From positions 1 to 5,155 of the forward strand of contig JAZRPJ010000220.1 in NCBI GenBank assembly GCA_045649205.1: a stretch of 5,155 nt of DNA, written 5' to 3'. The stretch is from Flemingiibacterium sp045649205. GTDB lineage: Bacteria; Bacillota; Clostridia; Oscillospirales; CAG-272. The notes beneath the pieces were generated by a model that saw only the letters and a program-made list of their open reading frames with translations, was not told the origin of the DNA and made no database searches. This document shows positions 1-5,155 of the stretch, in pieces. Position 1 is the stretch's first letter. Every line of letters begins with the position of its first letter. Made by a program: the position numbers and the translations under genes.

Positions 1-1
1 G

Positions 2-988
2 GTAAGTGAAAAGCCTCTTACTACCGGTGAGGTGCAGATGAAGGCTATCTATGGAGCCGAAAGGAGAAGCGGCAAGCGTGTACAGGTTACATTTAACCTG
101 CGCTTTACACCTGCGTTTATGAGAGTTAAGGAGCTTCTCAACCGCGGTGTTATCGGTACGCCGCTCAGCGTACACTACGAATGGCTGCTCGATACGCAGC
201 ACGGTGCTGACTATTTCAGACGTTGGCACAGAGAGAGAAAGAACTCCGGTTCACTTCTCATTCATAAATCTACCCACCATTTCGACCTTCTCAACTGGTT
301 CCTCGATGACGAGCCTGAAAAGATAAACGCATTCGGCACACGCCGTTTCTATGGCCCTACCCGTGAAAATCACGGCGAACGATGCCTCACCTGTAATTAC
401 AAGGATCAGTGCGAATATTATTACGACTTAACTGCGGTCGAATCGCAAAAAGAGCTTTACCTCGACTGCGAGGACGTGGACGGATATTACAGAGATAGCT
501 GTATCTTCTCCGATAAGATCGACATTGAAGACAGCGTATCCCTTAATATCAAGTATAAAAAAGGCGCAGTTGCGTCCTACTCTCTTACTGCACATTCTCC
601 TTACGAAGGAATGAGGATCTGCATCAACGGAACAGAGGGACGCCTTGAATTCTCCACCGGTTATGCTACCGGACTGTTTGCCGGAAATGTTGAACCTAAA
701 ATTGTAATCTTCGACCGCCTTGGGGAACGGATCGATATTGGCTTCAAGGGTACGACCGAAGCCATGAGAAATCTTCCCAGATTCGGACGGATGCTCGGCG
801 GCGGACACGGCGGCTCGGATATGCTTCTCTGCGACATGATCTTCAGAGGCGCGGACGAGGATCCTATGGAGCTTCTTGCCGGAAGCCGTGCCGGTGCAAT
901 GTCTATCGGTATTGGCATTGCTGCCAACAAGTCCATGGCGGAGAACAGAGCTGTTACCATCAAAGAGCTTTATGATTTCTATGATTAA
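2..988 (+). CDS. Gfo/Idh/MocA-family NAD(P)-dependent oxidoreductase, 5'-truncated by the window
   Basis: This is the C-terminal part (328 codons visible) of a Gfo/Idh/MocA-type dehydrogenase, a family that oxidises or reduces sugars, cyclitols and their derivatives with NAD(P) in the cytoplasm. The frame is open to the left edge. A GTG at 32 could be mistaken for a start, but the in-frame residues before it read V-S-E-K-P-L-T-T, and EKP is the family motif carrying the conserved lysine at the end of the Rossmann domain. The true start and the GxGxxG nucleotide-binding part therefore lie outside the window. Downstream are the HKSTHHFDLLNW segment (263-298), where family active-site histidines and acidic residues usually sit, a cysteine cluster (383-412 plus 500-502) and a GGGHGGSD motif (797-820) typical of the C-terminal domain. 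The substrate cannot be told from the sequence. It is followed by its own terminator and converges with the three minus-strand genes. Family call is firm; specific function is open. Confidence 0.9.
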   Translation, partial: VSEKPLTTGEVQMKAIYGAERRSGKRVQVTFNLRFTPAFMRVKELLNRGVIGTPLSVHYEWLLDTQHGADYFRRWHRERKNSGSLLIHKSTHHFDLLNWFLDDEPEKINAFGTRRFYGPTRENHGERCLTCNYKDQCEYYYDLTAVESQKELYLDCEDVDGYYRDSCIFSDKIDIEDSVSLNIKYKKGAVASYSLTAHSPYEGMRICINGTEGRLEFSTGYATGLFAGNVEPKIVIFDRLGERIDIGFKGTTEAMRNLPRFGRMLGGGHGGSDMLLCDMIFRGADEDPMELLAGSRAGAMSIGIGIAANKSMAENRAVTIKELYDFYD

Positions 989-1003
989 TGTGATGTGATA
1001 TAT

Positions 1004-1038
1004 AAGACTGCCGCAAAATATACTGCGGCAGTCTTTTT
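1004..1038 (+). terminator. Intrinsic terminator of the oxidoreductase gene
   Basis: A perfect 12-bp stem (AAGACTGCCGCA at 1004-1015 with TGCGGCAGTCTT at 1024-1035) closes an 8-base A/T-rich loop and runs into five T residues at 1034-1038. It begins 15 bases after the stop codon at 988. The T tract exists only for plus-strand transcription; the minus-strand reading lacks a comparable T run, so it should act mainly on the oxidoreductase transcript. Confidence 0.92.
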
Positions 1039-1298
1039 GCGGTATGGGGCGGTATGGTTCCTCATATGCCGTTCTCGGCAGTAGGAGATGGCTTGAGGAG
1101 GGGGAACCCCTCTGCCCTCGAACATCGGGGCGGAACATACTACAGTCCTCTCCGCCCCTCATTCGCCAACTGTCTCACATTAGGCATTACTGCTCCGCAG
1201 TAATGCCGGGGTGCACCTATGTTCGGGTATAGCGCCCTATCAGCGTTTCCGCTAAGGCTGCTGCTCCGATGCCGCTGTTTGCGATGTCCGTAAGATAT
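1039..1298. other. Non-coding intergenic stretch rich in hairpins
   Basis: No convincing gene is present here. The reading frames that cross it on both strands are low-quality, lack good ribosome binding sites and run through palindromes. The stretch opens with a 10-base direct repeat (GCGGTATGG at 1039-1047 and 1049-1057). It then carries successive small stems: TGCCG/CGGCA (1067-1080), GAGGGG/CCCCTC with a GAA loop (1098-1112), GGGGCGGA/TCCGCCCC (1127-1158) and the perfect palindrome at 1183-1207. I see no tRNA, no rRNA and no recognisable riboswitch. It resembles a mosaic of short dispersed repeats or gene debris between two convergent transcription units. Confidence 0.6.
1183..1207. repeat. 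Perfect 11-bp-stem palindrome
   Basis: GGCATTACTGC (1183-1193) and GCAGTAATGCC (1197-1207) are exact reverse complements around a TCC loop. No T tract follows on the plus strand (CGGGG) and none follows on the minus strand (TAATGTGAG), so it does not look like a terminator for either direction. It could be a dispersed palindromic repeat or a structured RNA fragment. Only this one copy is in the window. Confidence 0.75.
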
Positions 1299-1328
1299 CC
1301 CCCCCATTAAAATTCTTTGAAGAGGGGT

Positions 1329-1352
1329 AAAAGTTCCGCAAAGCGGAACTTT
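1329..1352 (-). terminator. Probable terminator of the minus-strand operon
   Basis: AAAGTTCCGC (1330-1339) and GCGGAACTTT (1343-1352) form a perfect 10-bp stem around an AAA loop (TTT on the minus strand). In the minus-strand direction the stem ends in a run of four T residues (complement of 1329-1332) before ACCCC. It lies about 60 bases beyond the stop codon of the LtaS-like gene, right after the 34-bp palindrome. The T run is short, so termination strength is uncertain; the neighbouring palindrome may contribute. Confidence 0.5.
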
Positions 1353-1399
1353 GGGGAGAAACTTTCTTATAAGAAAGTTTCTCCCCATGTCGCGTCCCC
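1353..1399. repeat. Palindromic repeat, copy 1 (perfect 34-bp palindrome plus flank)
   Basis: Bases 1353-1386 are a perfect palindrome: each 17-base half runs GGGGAGAAACTTTCTTA, and the second half is its exact reverse complement. Read on the minus strand the unit begins GGGGACGCG (1399-1391) and continues into GGGGAGAAACTTTCTT. The same order, GGGGAACGCG then GGGGGAAACTTTCTT, recurs on the plus strand at 5119-5144, so the two are related copies in opposite orientation. It sits 27 bases past the stop of the LtaS-like gene and does not enter it. It may extend left to the C run at 1299-1305, but there is no second copy of that part to compare. Confidence 0.8.
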
Positions 1400-1413
1400 A
1401 AGCATTACCACCG

Positions 1414-3465
1414 TTATTCAAACTCTGCCCTGTATATTTCTCCGATGCCGGAGGCTACTTGAACTACTGCTAATTTGCCTGCATCGAAGAAAAGGTTTTC
1501 AACTGCGAGAGTATGTTCGTTTATGTAGACGGTGCTTCGCCTAATGCCGCCTATCACCACTTTACTGTAAGGATTGAAGCCCTCGCCGGTAACGTAGAGG
1601 GTATTGCCGGTTTTTTGGTAGGAGGAAACGGTTATCGGCCGTGTTCCCCATTTCATATCCGACATTGTATATTCTCCGGTATCCTTATCATAGAGCTGGG
1701 CATACTCCAGGGTGCGAAGATATTCGTCGTTGCTTTCGCCATTTGTAAGCTCGTACTGGTGAAGCTTTGTTATGTTTCCGATACTCATTCCGCAAAGTTT
1801 CTGCACATATGCCGCAAGCATATATGCCTCAAAATCTTTGTCAAGGGAATTTATATCATCCACCTCTGCAAATTCCGTCGGAGTATAATTGCACCAAACT
1901 GCATACTCCGTTTCATAGATATCGCCGTTGGTTACATCATCATCGGTAAGGGGCAATGTGGGCATATGGTCACCGTAGAAGACCACCATTGTAGGCTCAT
2001 CCTTTTTTTCGAGAGCGGCTGTCAACTCACCGATGAACATATCCATCTCATGAACCTGATTTACATAATACGTAAACTGATTCCATATGGCTTTGTCGGA
2101 AATCCCCGTAATTTCCACCACATTTTCGCCTTCGTCCGATATAAATTCACCCACGTCCTCGTATCCGCCGTCATCCTGCATATCGGATTCGATTTCCTCA
2201 AGAGGATACTTTCCGTGAGCCTGAACGCTGACCGCAAAGACAAAATCACGACTCTCTGTCGAATCAAGGGCAGACAAAATTTCATCTGTCAGCACCTCAT
2301 CCTTTGCGAATCCAAGAGGATTTCTTGTAACATTTCGCATCATTTCTACGGGAGTGAAGGTGTCAAAGCCAAGACTTGCATAAGCCGTATCTCTGCCGTA
2401 AAAATCGGCGATATGGTTATGCATTGCGTGGGTGGAATAGCCGATTTTTTTGAGATTTGCCGCAATGCTTTCGCAGGCACGGGTCTTAAGGGCTGTTGTA
2501 TACGGATATTCACCAAGTCCAAAATGCTCCAGATTCATCCCCGTAAGTATTTCAAATTCCGAATTTGCGGTTCCGCCGCCTATACTTTCCATGGAAAGAT
2601 ACCCGGAAACGCCCTCCGACTTAAGCTTCGCGAAATTTGGGGTGGGCGCGGTAGAATATTCAAGCCCCACCACATGGGTCGGGTCAAAGAATGATTCAAG
2701 CTGTACGAAAATTATATTTGGACGAAGCTCGGCTTCAGTTTCGTCGCCCGATGTAACCGGCGTGATTACTTCCATGATCTCCCCTATAGTGTCCCGGTCA
2801 TAATCGTTGGGCTTTTCCACACCGTGGGATACGAGGCTGTTTGAAAAACAGAACGCAAAGCCGTACTTCTCGTAGATATCGGCAAGCTCATCGTCGCCCG
2901 TGTCGGTATTTGTTGCCGCGATAATGGTTGACCCCAGCCAGATAACGACGAACGTGATTCCTATGCAAATAAGGGATTTATGCCAAACCACCTTGCTTTT
3001 CGGGAATTTTATAAAAAGGAAGACCACAAGGGCAACAGCGCCCAAAATAAGGGCAGCCATTAATATTATTTCGACGATGTTAAAATATATAGGCAGCATC
3101 GTGATCGCGGATTTGAGTACCAGCAGGTCGATACCGCCGAGGGGGTTGGCACGGGTGCTAAGTACAACCGCATTGGCAATTCCGAATCCAAGCCACAGTG
3201 CCGACAGAAATACAATTAACGGTATCCGTTTTTTAACCAGAAGGGACAGCGATAAAGTGAAGAACACAATTAAAAAATTAACAGCAAATATAAGCGGAGA
3301 TGTAAAGAGCTGAACAACAACCGGTATCACCGATCCTCTGGCAAATGATTCGATCACTACGCTTAAGATCAGTGATACAACCATGATCATAAGCACGCTC
3401 TTTTTAAAAGGCATTTGTGCAAGATTTTTTGCCCTTTGTCCGATTTTCAAAAAAAGCTTCCTCAC
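1414..3465 (-). CDS. LtaS-like membrane phosphoglycerol transferase (sulfatase/alkaline phosphatase superfamily)
   Basis: A 683-residue polytopic enzyme of the lipoteichoic acid synthase family, which moves glycerol-phosphate-type groups from phosphatidylglycerol to an envelope acceptor outside the membrane. The N-terminus has about five hydrophobic segments (near residues 22-42, 48-76, 81-103, 121-152 and 165-184), the usual LtaS topology. The extracellular catalytic domain (about 248-560) shows NIIFVQLESF with metal ligand Glu257, GGGTANSEFE with the likely nucleophile Thr299, FYGRDT with Arg358, QAHGKY with His417 and FYGDHMP with Asp499-His500; these match the metal, nucleophile and substrate residues of Staphylococcus LtaS. 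An acidic insert lies at about 424-450. Residues 609-683 look like a small beta-sandwich of IPT/TIG type. The GTG start is supported by GGAGG ten bases upstream. It is last in a three-gene operon, 18 bases after the pseudouridine synthase. The exact product (lipoteichoic acid, or another glycerol-phosphate decoration) cannot be decided, so I leave out a gene symbol. Confidence 0.93.
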   Translation of the reverse strand: MRKLFLKIGQRAKNLAQMPFKKSVLMIMVVSLILSVVIESFARGSVIPVVVQLFTSPLIFAVNFLIVFFTLSLSLLVKKRIPLIVFLSALWLGFGIANAVVLSTRANPLGGIDLLVLKSAITMLPIYFNIVEIILMAALILGAVALVVFLFIKFPKSKVVWHKSLICIGITFVVIWLGSTIIAATNTDTGDDELADIYEKYGFAFCFSNSLVSHGVEKPNDYDRDTIGEIMEVITPVTSGDETEAELRPNIIFVQLESFFDPTHVVGLEYSTAPTPNFAKLKSEGVSGYLSMESIGGGTANSEFEILTGMNLEHFGLGEYPYTTALKTRACESIAANLKKIGYSTHAMHNHIADFYGRDTAYASLGFDTFTPVEMMRNVTRNPLGFAKDEVLTDEILSALDSTESRDFVFAVSVQAHGKYPLEEIESDMQDDGGYEDVGEFISDEGENVVEITGISDKAIWNQFTYYVNQVHEMDMFIGELTAALEKKDEPTMVVFYGDHMPTLPLTDDDVTNGDIYETEYAVWCNYTPTEFAEVDDINSLDKDFEAYMLAAYVQKLCGMSIGNITKLHQYELTNGESNDEYLRTLEYAQLYDKDTGEYTMSDMKWGTRPITVSSYQKTGNTLYVTGEGFNPYSKVVIGGIRRSTVYINEHTLAVENLFFDAGKLAVVQVASGIGEIYRAEFE

Positions 3466-3475
3466 CGCAACTCTC

Positions 3476-3480
3476 CCTCC
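3476..3480 (-). promoter_or_regulatory. Shine-Dalgarno site fixing the GTG start of the LtaS-like gene
   Basis: On the minus strand the sequence reads AAAAAGGAGGGAGAG and then TTGCG before GTG at 3465-3463. GGAGG (3480-3476) is ten bases from the start codon, and a second purine block GGAGAG lies closer. It falls in the 18-base gap after the stop of the upstream gene. The following residues MRKLFLKI form the expected basic cytoplasmic leader before the first membrane segment, which supports this start. Confidence 0.8.
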
Positions 3481-3483
3481 TTT

Positions 3484-4440
3484 TTAAGCAAACTCTCCGA
3501 GAAACCATATCTTGTCCCGGTCGGCAGAGAATGTCTTCCCGTCAAGATAATCAAGGACGGTCCCCTTTGTTTTAAATCTAAACTTCAGCCGATAAGCATA
3601 CAGTGCCTGGAATTTATAGCCCCGTTGCTTGTCATCACGGTTTATTCCGTACTTCCCGTCGCCGAGAAGTGGATGCCCGATAGAGGACATATGCGCCCTT
3701 ATCTGATGGGTACGCCCCGTGACAAGCTCCACCTCCACAAGGGAAAGGTCACGCTTCTCCTCAAGGACGCGGTATTTCGTGATGATTTCCTTATAGCCTT
3801 TTTTGTATGACGGTACGATATCAACAATATTGTTGGCGGAATCTTTTTTCAAATATCCCGTCAGCGTATCCGCCCTTTTCGGCAGTTTACCGTGAACGGC
3901 GGCAAGATAGAACTTCGACAGCTCGTCATTTTTGATTTTCTCGTTCATGACCCGAAGTGCTTCCGCATTCTTCGCGGCGATGACAATGCCGCCCGTGTTG
4001 CGGTCGATGCGGTTGCAGAGGGCGGGGGCGAAGGACTGCTCCTCTTCCGGCTTGTATTCGCCTTTTTTATAAAGGTACGCCTTAACGTGGCTGATAAGCG
4101 TATTTATTTCCTCGCTGTCATCGGAATGGACGATAAGCCCCGGCTTTTTGTCGAGGAGCATTATGTTTTCGTCCTCGTAGATGATGTCAAGCCGCGGCGT
4201 CAGCTTCATAAATGCCTCGCTGACAGCGGTATCCGAGAAAAATTCCTCGGAAATGAACAGTTCCACCGTGTCGCCCGTGTTCAGTATGTAACCGATTTCG
4301 GTGCGCTTGCGGTTGACTTTGATTTTTTTCGTGCGGATGCACTTGTACATGAGGGATTTCGGCAGTGCCTTTACCGCTTTGGAAAGGAACTTGTCAAGCC
4401 GCTGCCCCGCATCGTTTTCTTTTATATATAAGGTTCGCAC
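3484..4440 (-). CDS. RluA/RluD-family RNA pseudouridine synthase
   Basis: A 318-residue enzyme that isomerises selected uridines in 23S rRNA or tRNA to pseudouridine; the length is usual for the RluC/RluD group. Residues 14-63 (RLDKFLSKAVKAL... to ...GDTVELFI) form an S4-type RNA-binding domain. The catalytic domain starts near residue 85 (IIYEDENIMLLDKKPGLIVH), has the motif NRIDRNTGGIVIAAK with catalytic Asp146, and the later family motif TGRTHQIRAHMSSIGHPLLGD (241-261). The commoner HRLDR form of the catalytic motif is NRIDR here. The gene starts with GTG at 4440, preceded by GGGGAG, and lies 12 bases after the stop of the phosphopantetheinyl transferase, so the two are almost surely co-transcribed. 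Which uridine it modifies cannot be read from sequence; the S4 domain argues for a ribosomal target such as the RluC/RluD sites, as an inference. Confidence 0.95.
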   Translation of the reverse strand: MRTLYIKENDAGQRLDKFLSKAVKALPKSLMYKCIRTKKIKVNRKRTEIGYILNTGDTVELFISEEFFSDTAVSEAFMKLTPRLDIIYEDENIMLLDKKPGLIVHSDDSEEINTLISHVKAYLYKKGEYKPEEEQSFAPALCNRIDRNTGGIVIAAKNAEALRVMNEKIKNDELSKFYLAAVHGKLPKRADTLTGYLKKDSANNIVDIVPSYKKGYKEIITKYRVLEEKRDLSLVEVELVTGRTHQIRAHMSSIGHPLLGDGKYGINRDDKQRGYKFQALYAYRLKFRFKTKGTVLDYLDGKTFSADRDKIWFLGEFA

Positions 4441-4445
4441 TGTAA

Positions 4446-4451
4446 CTCCCC
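4446..4451 (-). promoter_or_regulatory. Shine-Dalgarno site for the GTG start of the pseudouridine synthase
   Basis: On the minus strand AAAGGGGAG is followed by TTACA and then GTG at 4440-4438. The GGGGAG block lies one base past the TAA stop of the upstream gene (4455-4453), so translation of the two genes is probably coupled or at least sequential. This start gives MRTLYIKENDAGQRLDKFL, the normal beginning of an S4-containing RluA-type protein. Confidence 0.75.
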
Positions 4452-4452
4452 T

Positions 4453-5001
4453 TTATTTTATTTTGATGTATTCGACCTTGCCGTCAAACTCTGCCTCGGA
4501 ACAGAGGGCAAGCATATGATTTTCATAAATAAGGTGAAAAAAGCGGACATTATCCGGAATTCCACCTCCATTCAACACGGAAAATTTTGAAAGTCCCGAG
4601 GAAATCCCTTTACCCGTATACTTTACATAGCTTTCCTTCTTGCACCAGATCTCGTAAAAACGAGGTACCGGCTTCGCTTCTGTATACTCAATCTCATCTT
4701 TGGTGAAGTAACGCCGGGCGATTTCAAGAAGGCGGTCGCTGTTACCCTTCATTAGCTCGGTGTCAACGCCGATTTCGCTCTCCGATATTGCCGCCGCACA
4801 GAGTCCGTCCCCATGTGAGAGGCTAACGAAGATGCCGTTCTCGCCTTCAAAACGCGGCTTCCCACTATCGTGATGAGTAATCTTGGCATCTCTGCCGTAC
4901 ACTCGGCGAAACGTCCCCTCGGCAAGCTCTTTGGCCTTCTCGCTCTCGTTGGCTTTTTCGCAGGCAGTGATGCATAGAAACACATCTTTCTTTTCTTTCA
5001 T
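4453..5001 (-). CDS. Sfp-type 4'-phosphopantetheinyl transferase
   Basis: This 182-residue cytoplasmic enzyme would transfer the phosphopantetheine arm of coenzyme A to a serine of a carrier protein (acyl carrier protein, or a peptidyl or polyketide carrier). Numbered from the ATG at 5001, GKPRF (47-51) precedes the SLSH motif (60-63); GVDTE (78-82) carries the magnesium ligands Asp80 and Glu82; RYFTKDE follows at about 97-103, and WCKKESYVK (119-127) contains the Lys-Glu of the second signature, with Glu123 the third metal ligand. It is shorter than Bacillus Sfp. The frame continues upstream to a TTG at 5022, but the ATG has GGAG five bases before it; a GTG at 5007, nine bases after GAGG (5020-5017), is a credible alternative adding two residues. 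It is the first gene of the operon, behind a strong promoter. No polyketide or peptide synthetase is in view, so its carrier partner is unknown; activation of the fatty-acid ACP is the simplest guess. Confidence 0.93.
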   Translation of the reverse strand: MKEKKDVFLCITACEKANESEKAKELAEGTFRRVYGRDAKITHHDSGKPRFEGENGIFVSLSHGDGLCAAAISESEIGVDTELMKGNSDRLLEIARRYFTKDEIEYTEAKPVPRFYEIWCKKESYVKYTGKGISSGLSKFSVLNGGGIPDNVRFFHLIYENHMLALCSEAEFDGKVEYIKIK

Positions 5002-5006
5002 ATGCA

Positions 5007-5020
5007 CTCCACCCCACCTC
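5007..5020 (-). promoter_or_regulatory. Ribosome binding region with two possible starts for the transferase
   Basis: The minus strand reads GAGGTGGGGTGGAG, then TGCAT, then ATG at 5001. GGAG (5010-5007) is well placed for that ATG, while GAGGTG (5020-5015) is well placed for the overlapping GTG at 5007. The longer frame back to TTG at 5022 would place this purine-rich block inside the coding region, which argues against it. Confidence 0.65.
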
Positions 5021-5038
5021 AAACTTTTCCTACCTACA

Positions 5039-5067
5039 ATTATACTACATTTTCGTTAACAAAACAA
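5039..5067 (-). promoter_or_regulatory. Sigma-A-type promoter of the three-gene operon
   Basis: On the minus strand a -35 box TTGTTT (complement of 5062-5067) and a perfect -10 box TATAAT (complement of 5039-5044) are separated by exactly 17 bases. Very A/T-rich sequence lies upstream (about 5069-5092) and could act as an UP element. The predicted transcript would start near 5032, leaving a leader of about 30 bases before the transferase ATG. No operator or riboswitch is evident in so short a leader. No similar promoter stands in the 12- and 18-base gaps downstream. Confidence 0.85.
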
Positions 5068-5118
5068 GAGGAAAATATAAATAATATTATGTGAGAATGG
5101 CTCGGGGGGCGAGAACAT

Positions 5119-5155
5119 GGGGAACGCGTGGGGGAAACTTTCTTGAAAGAAAGTT
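5119..5155. repeat. Palindromic repeat, copy 2 (cut by the window end)
   Basis: GGGGAACGCG (5119-5128) is followed by GGGGG (5130-5134) and an inverted repeat AACTTTCTT (5136-5144), spacer GA, AAGAAAGTT (5147-5155). Copy 1 has the same nine-base arms around a two-base spacer (AT) and the same G-rich CGCG-containing flank, but in the opposite orientation. The window ends inside the right arm, so the full length is not visible; by analogy the next bases should be a T followed by a C run. Confidence 0.7.

Noticed and set aside
32..988. GTG at 32 as the start of the oxidoreductase
   Set aside because: The conserved EKP motif is encoded in frame at 8-16, before that GTG, so the gene must begin outside the window.
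428..1162. Minus-strand open frame of 244 codons overlapping the oxidoreductase
   Set aside because: It is antisense to the oxidoreductase for most of its length and crosses the terminator hairpin; the peptide shows no family features.
1039..1413. CRISPR array, tRNA, riboswitch or transposase gene in the spacer
   Set aside because: The repeats are palindromes of different sequence rather than regularly spaced identical units, no cloverleaf or known riboswitch core is seen, and no transposase-like peptide is encoded.
1140..1421. Minus-strand open frame of 93 codons in the spacer
   Set aside because: It reads straight through the 34-bp palindrome and the hairpins at 1330-1352 and 1183-1207 and overlaps the end of the LtaS-like gene, so it is best explained as translation of repeat DNA.
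1513..2694. Long plus-strand open frame (393 codons) opposite the LtaS-like gene
   Set aside because: It lies wholly antisense to a gene with clear catalytic motifs, has no ribosome binding site, and its translation is rich in Cys, His and Ile with no recognisable domain.
3892..4431. Plus-strand open frame of 179 codons opposite the pseudouridine synthase
   Set aside because: It mirrors the real gene in another frame; the minus-strand protein has an S4 domain and the catalytic motif, which the plus-strand peptide lacks.
4453..5022. TTG at 5022 as the start of the phosphopantetheinyl transferase
   Set aside because: That start would place the purine-rich ribosome binding block inside the gene and adds MRWGGVH, which is only translated Shine-Dalgarno sequence; the ATG at 5001 or the GTG at 5007 fits better.

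Overview
The window looks like chromosomal DNA of a Gram-positive anaerobe of the Clostridia, plausibly a gut or rumen Oscillospiraceae/Ruminococcus-like organism. This is inferred from a lipoteichoic-acid-synthase-like protein of clostridial type, purine-rich Shine-Dalgarno sequences with frequent GTG starts, a sigma-A promoter, and short G/C-bracketed palindromes of the kind scattered in such genomes. No taxonomic marker is present, so the assignment is tentative.

Layout. Bases 2-988 (+) hold the 3' part of a Gfo/Idh/MocA-family sugar/cyclitol-type oxidoreductase; its start lies left of the window, and the gene ends in a strong intrinsic terminator (1004-1038). Bases 1039-1413 have no convincing gene. 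They carry a dense series of hairpins: a perfect 11-bp-stem palindrome (1183-1207), a 10-bp-stem hairpin (1330-1352) and a perfect 34-bp palindrome (1353-1386). On the minus strand, three closely packed genes read leftwards from 5001 to 1414: a 4'-phosphopantetheinyl transferase (4453-5001), an RluA/RluD-type pseudouridine synthase (3484-4440) and a membrane-bound LtaS-like alkaline-phosphatase-superfamily enzyme (1414-3465). Gaps between them are 12 and 18 bases. A near-consensus sigma-A promoter (-35 TTGTTT, 17-base spacer, -10 TATAAT) sits at 5039-5067, and a probable terminator lies at 1329-1352, so the three genes form one likely operon convergent with the oxidoreductase.

How the genes work together. 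The transferase would activate carrier proteins (ACP or others), the pseudouridine synthase would modify rRNA or tRNA, and the LtaS-like enzyme would transfer phosphoglycerol-type groups to an envelope polymer or glycolipid. They share no single pathway; the arrangement fits a housekeeping growth-linked operon better than a dedicated system. The oxidoreductase is a separate unit of unknown substrate.

No convincing new biological system is visible. The most noteworthy non-coding signal is a related palindromic repeat in opposite orientation on each side of the operon (1353-1399 and 5119-5155, the latter cut by the window end). The most noteworthy protein feature is an IPT/TIG-like C-terminal module on the LtaS-like enzyme.
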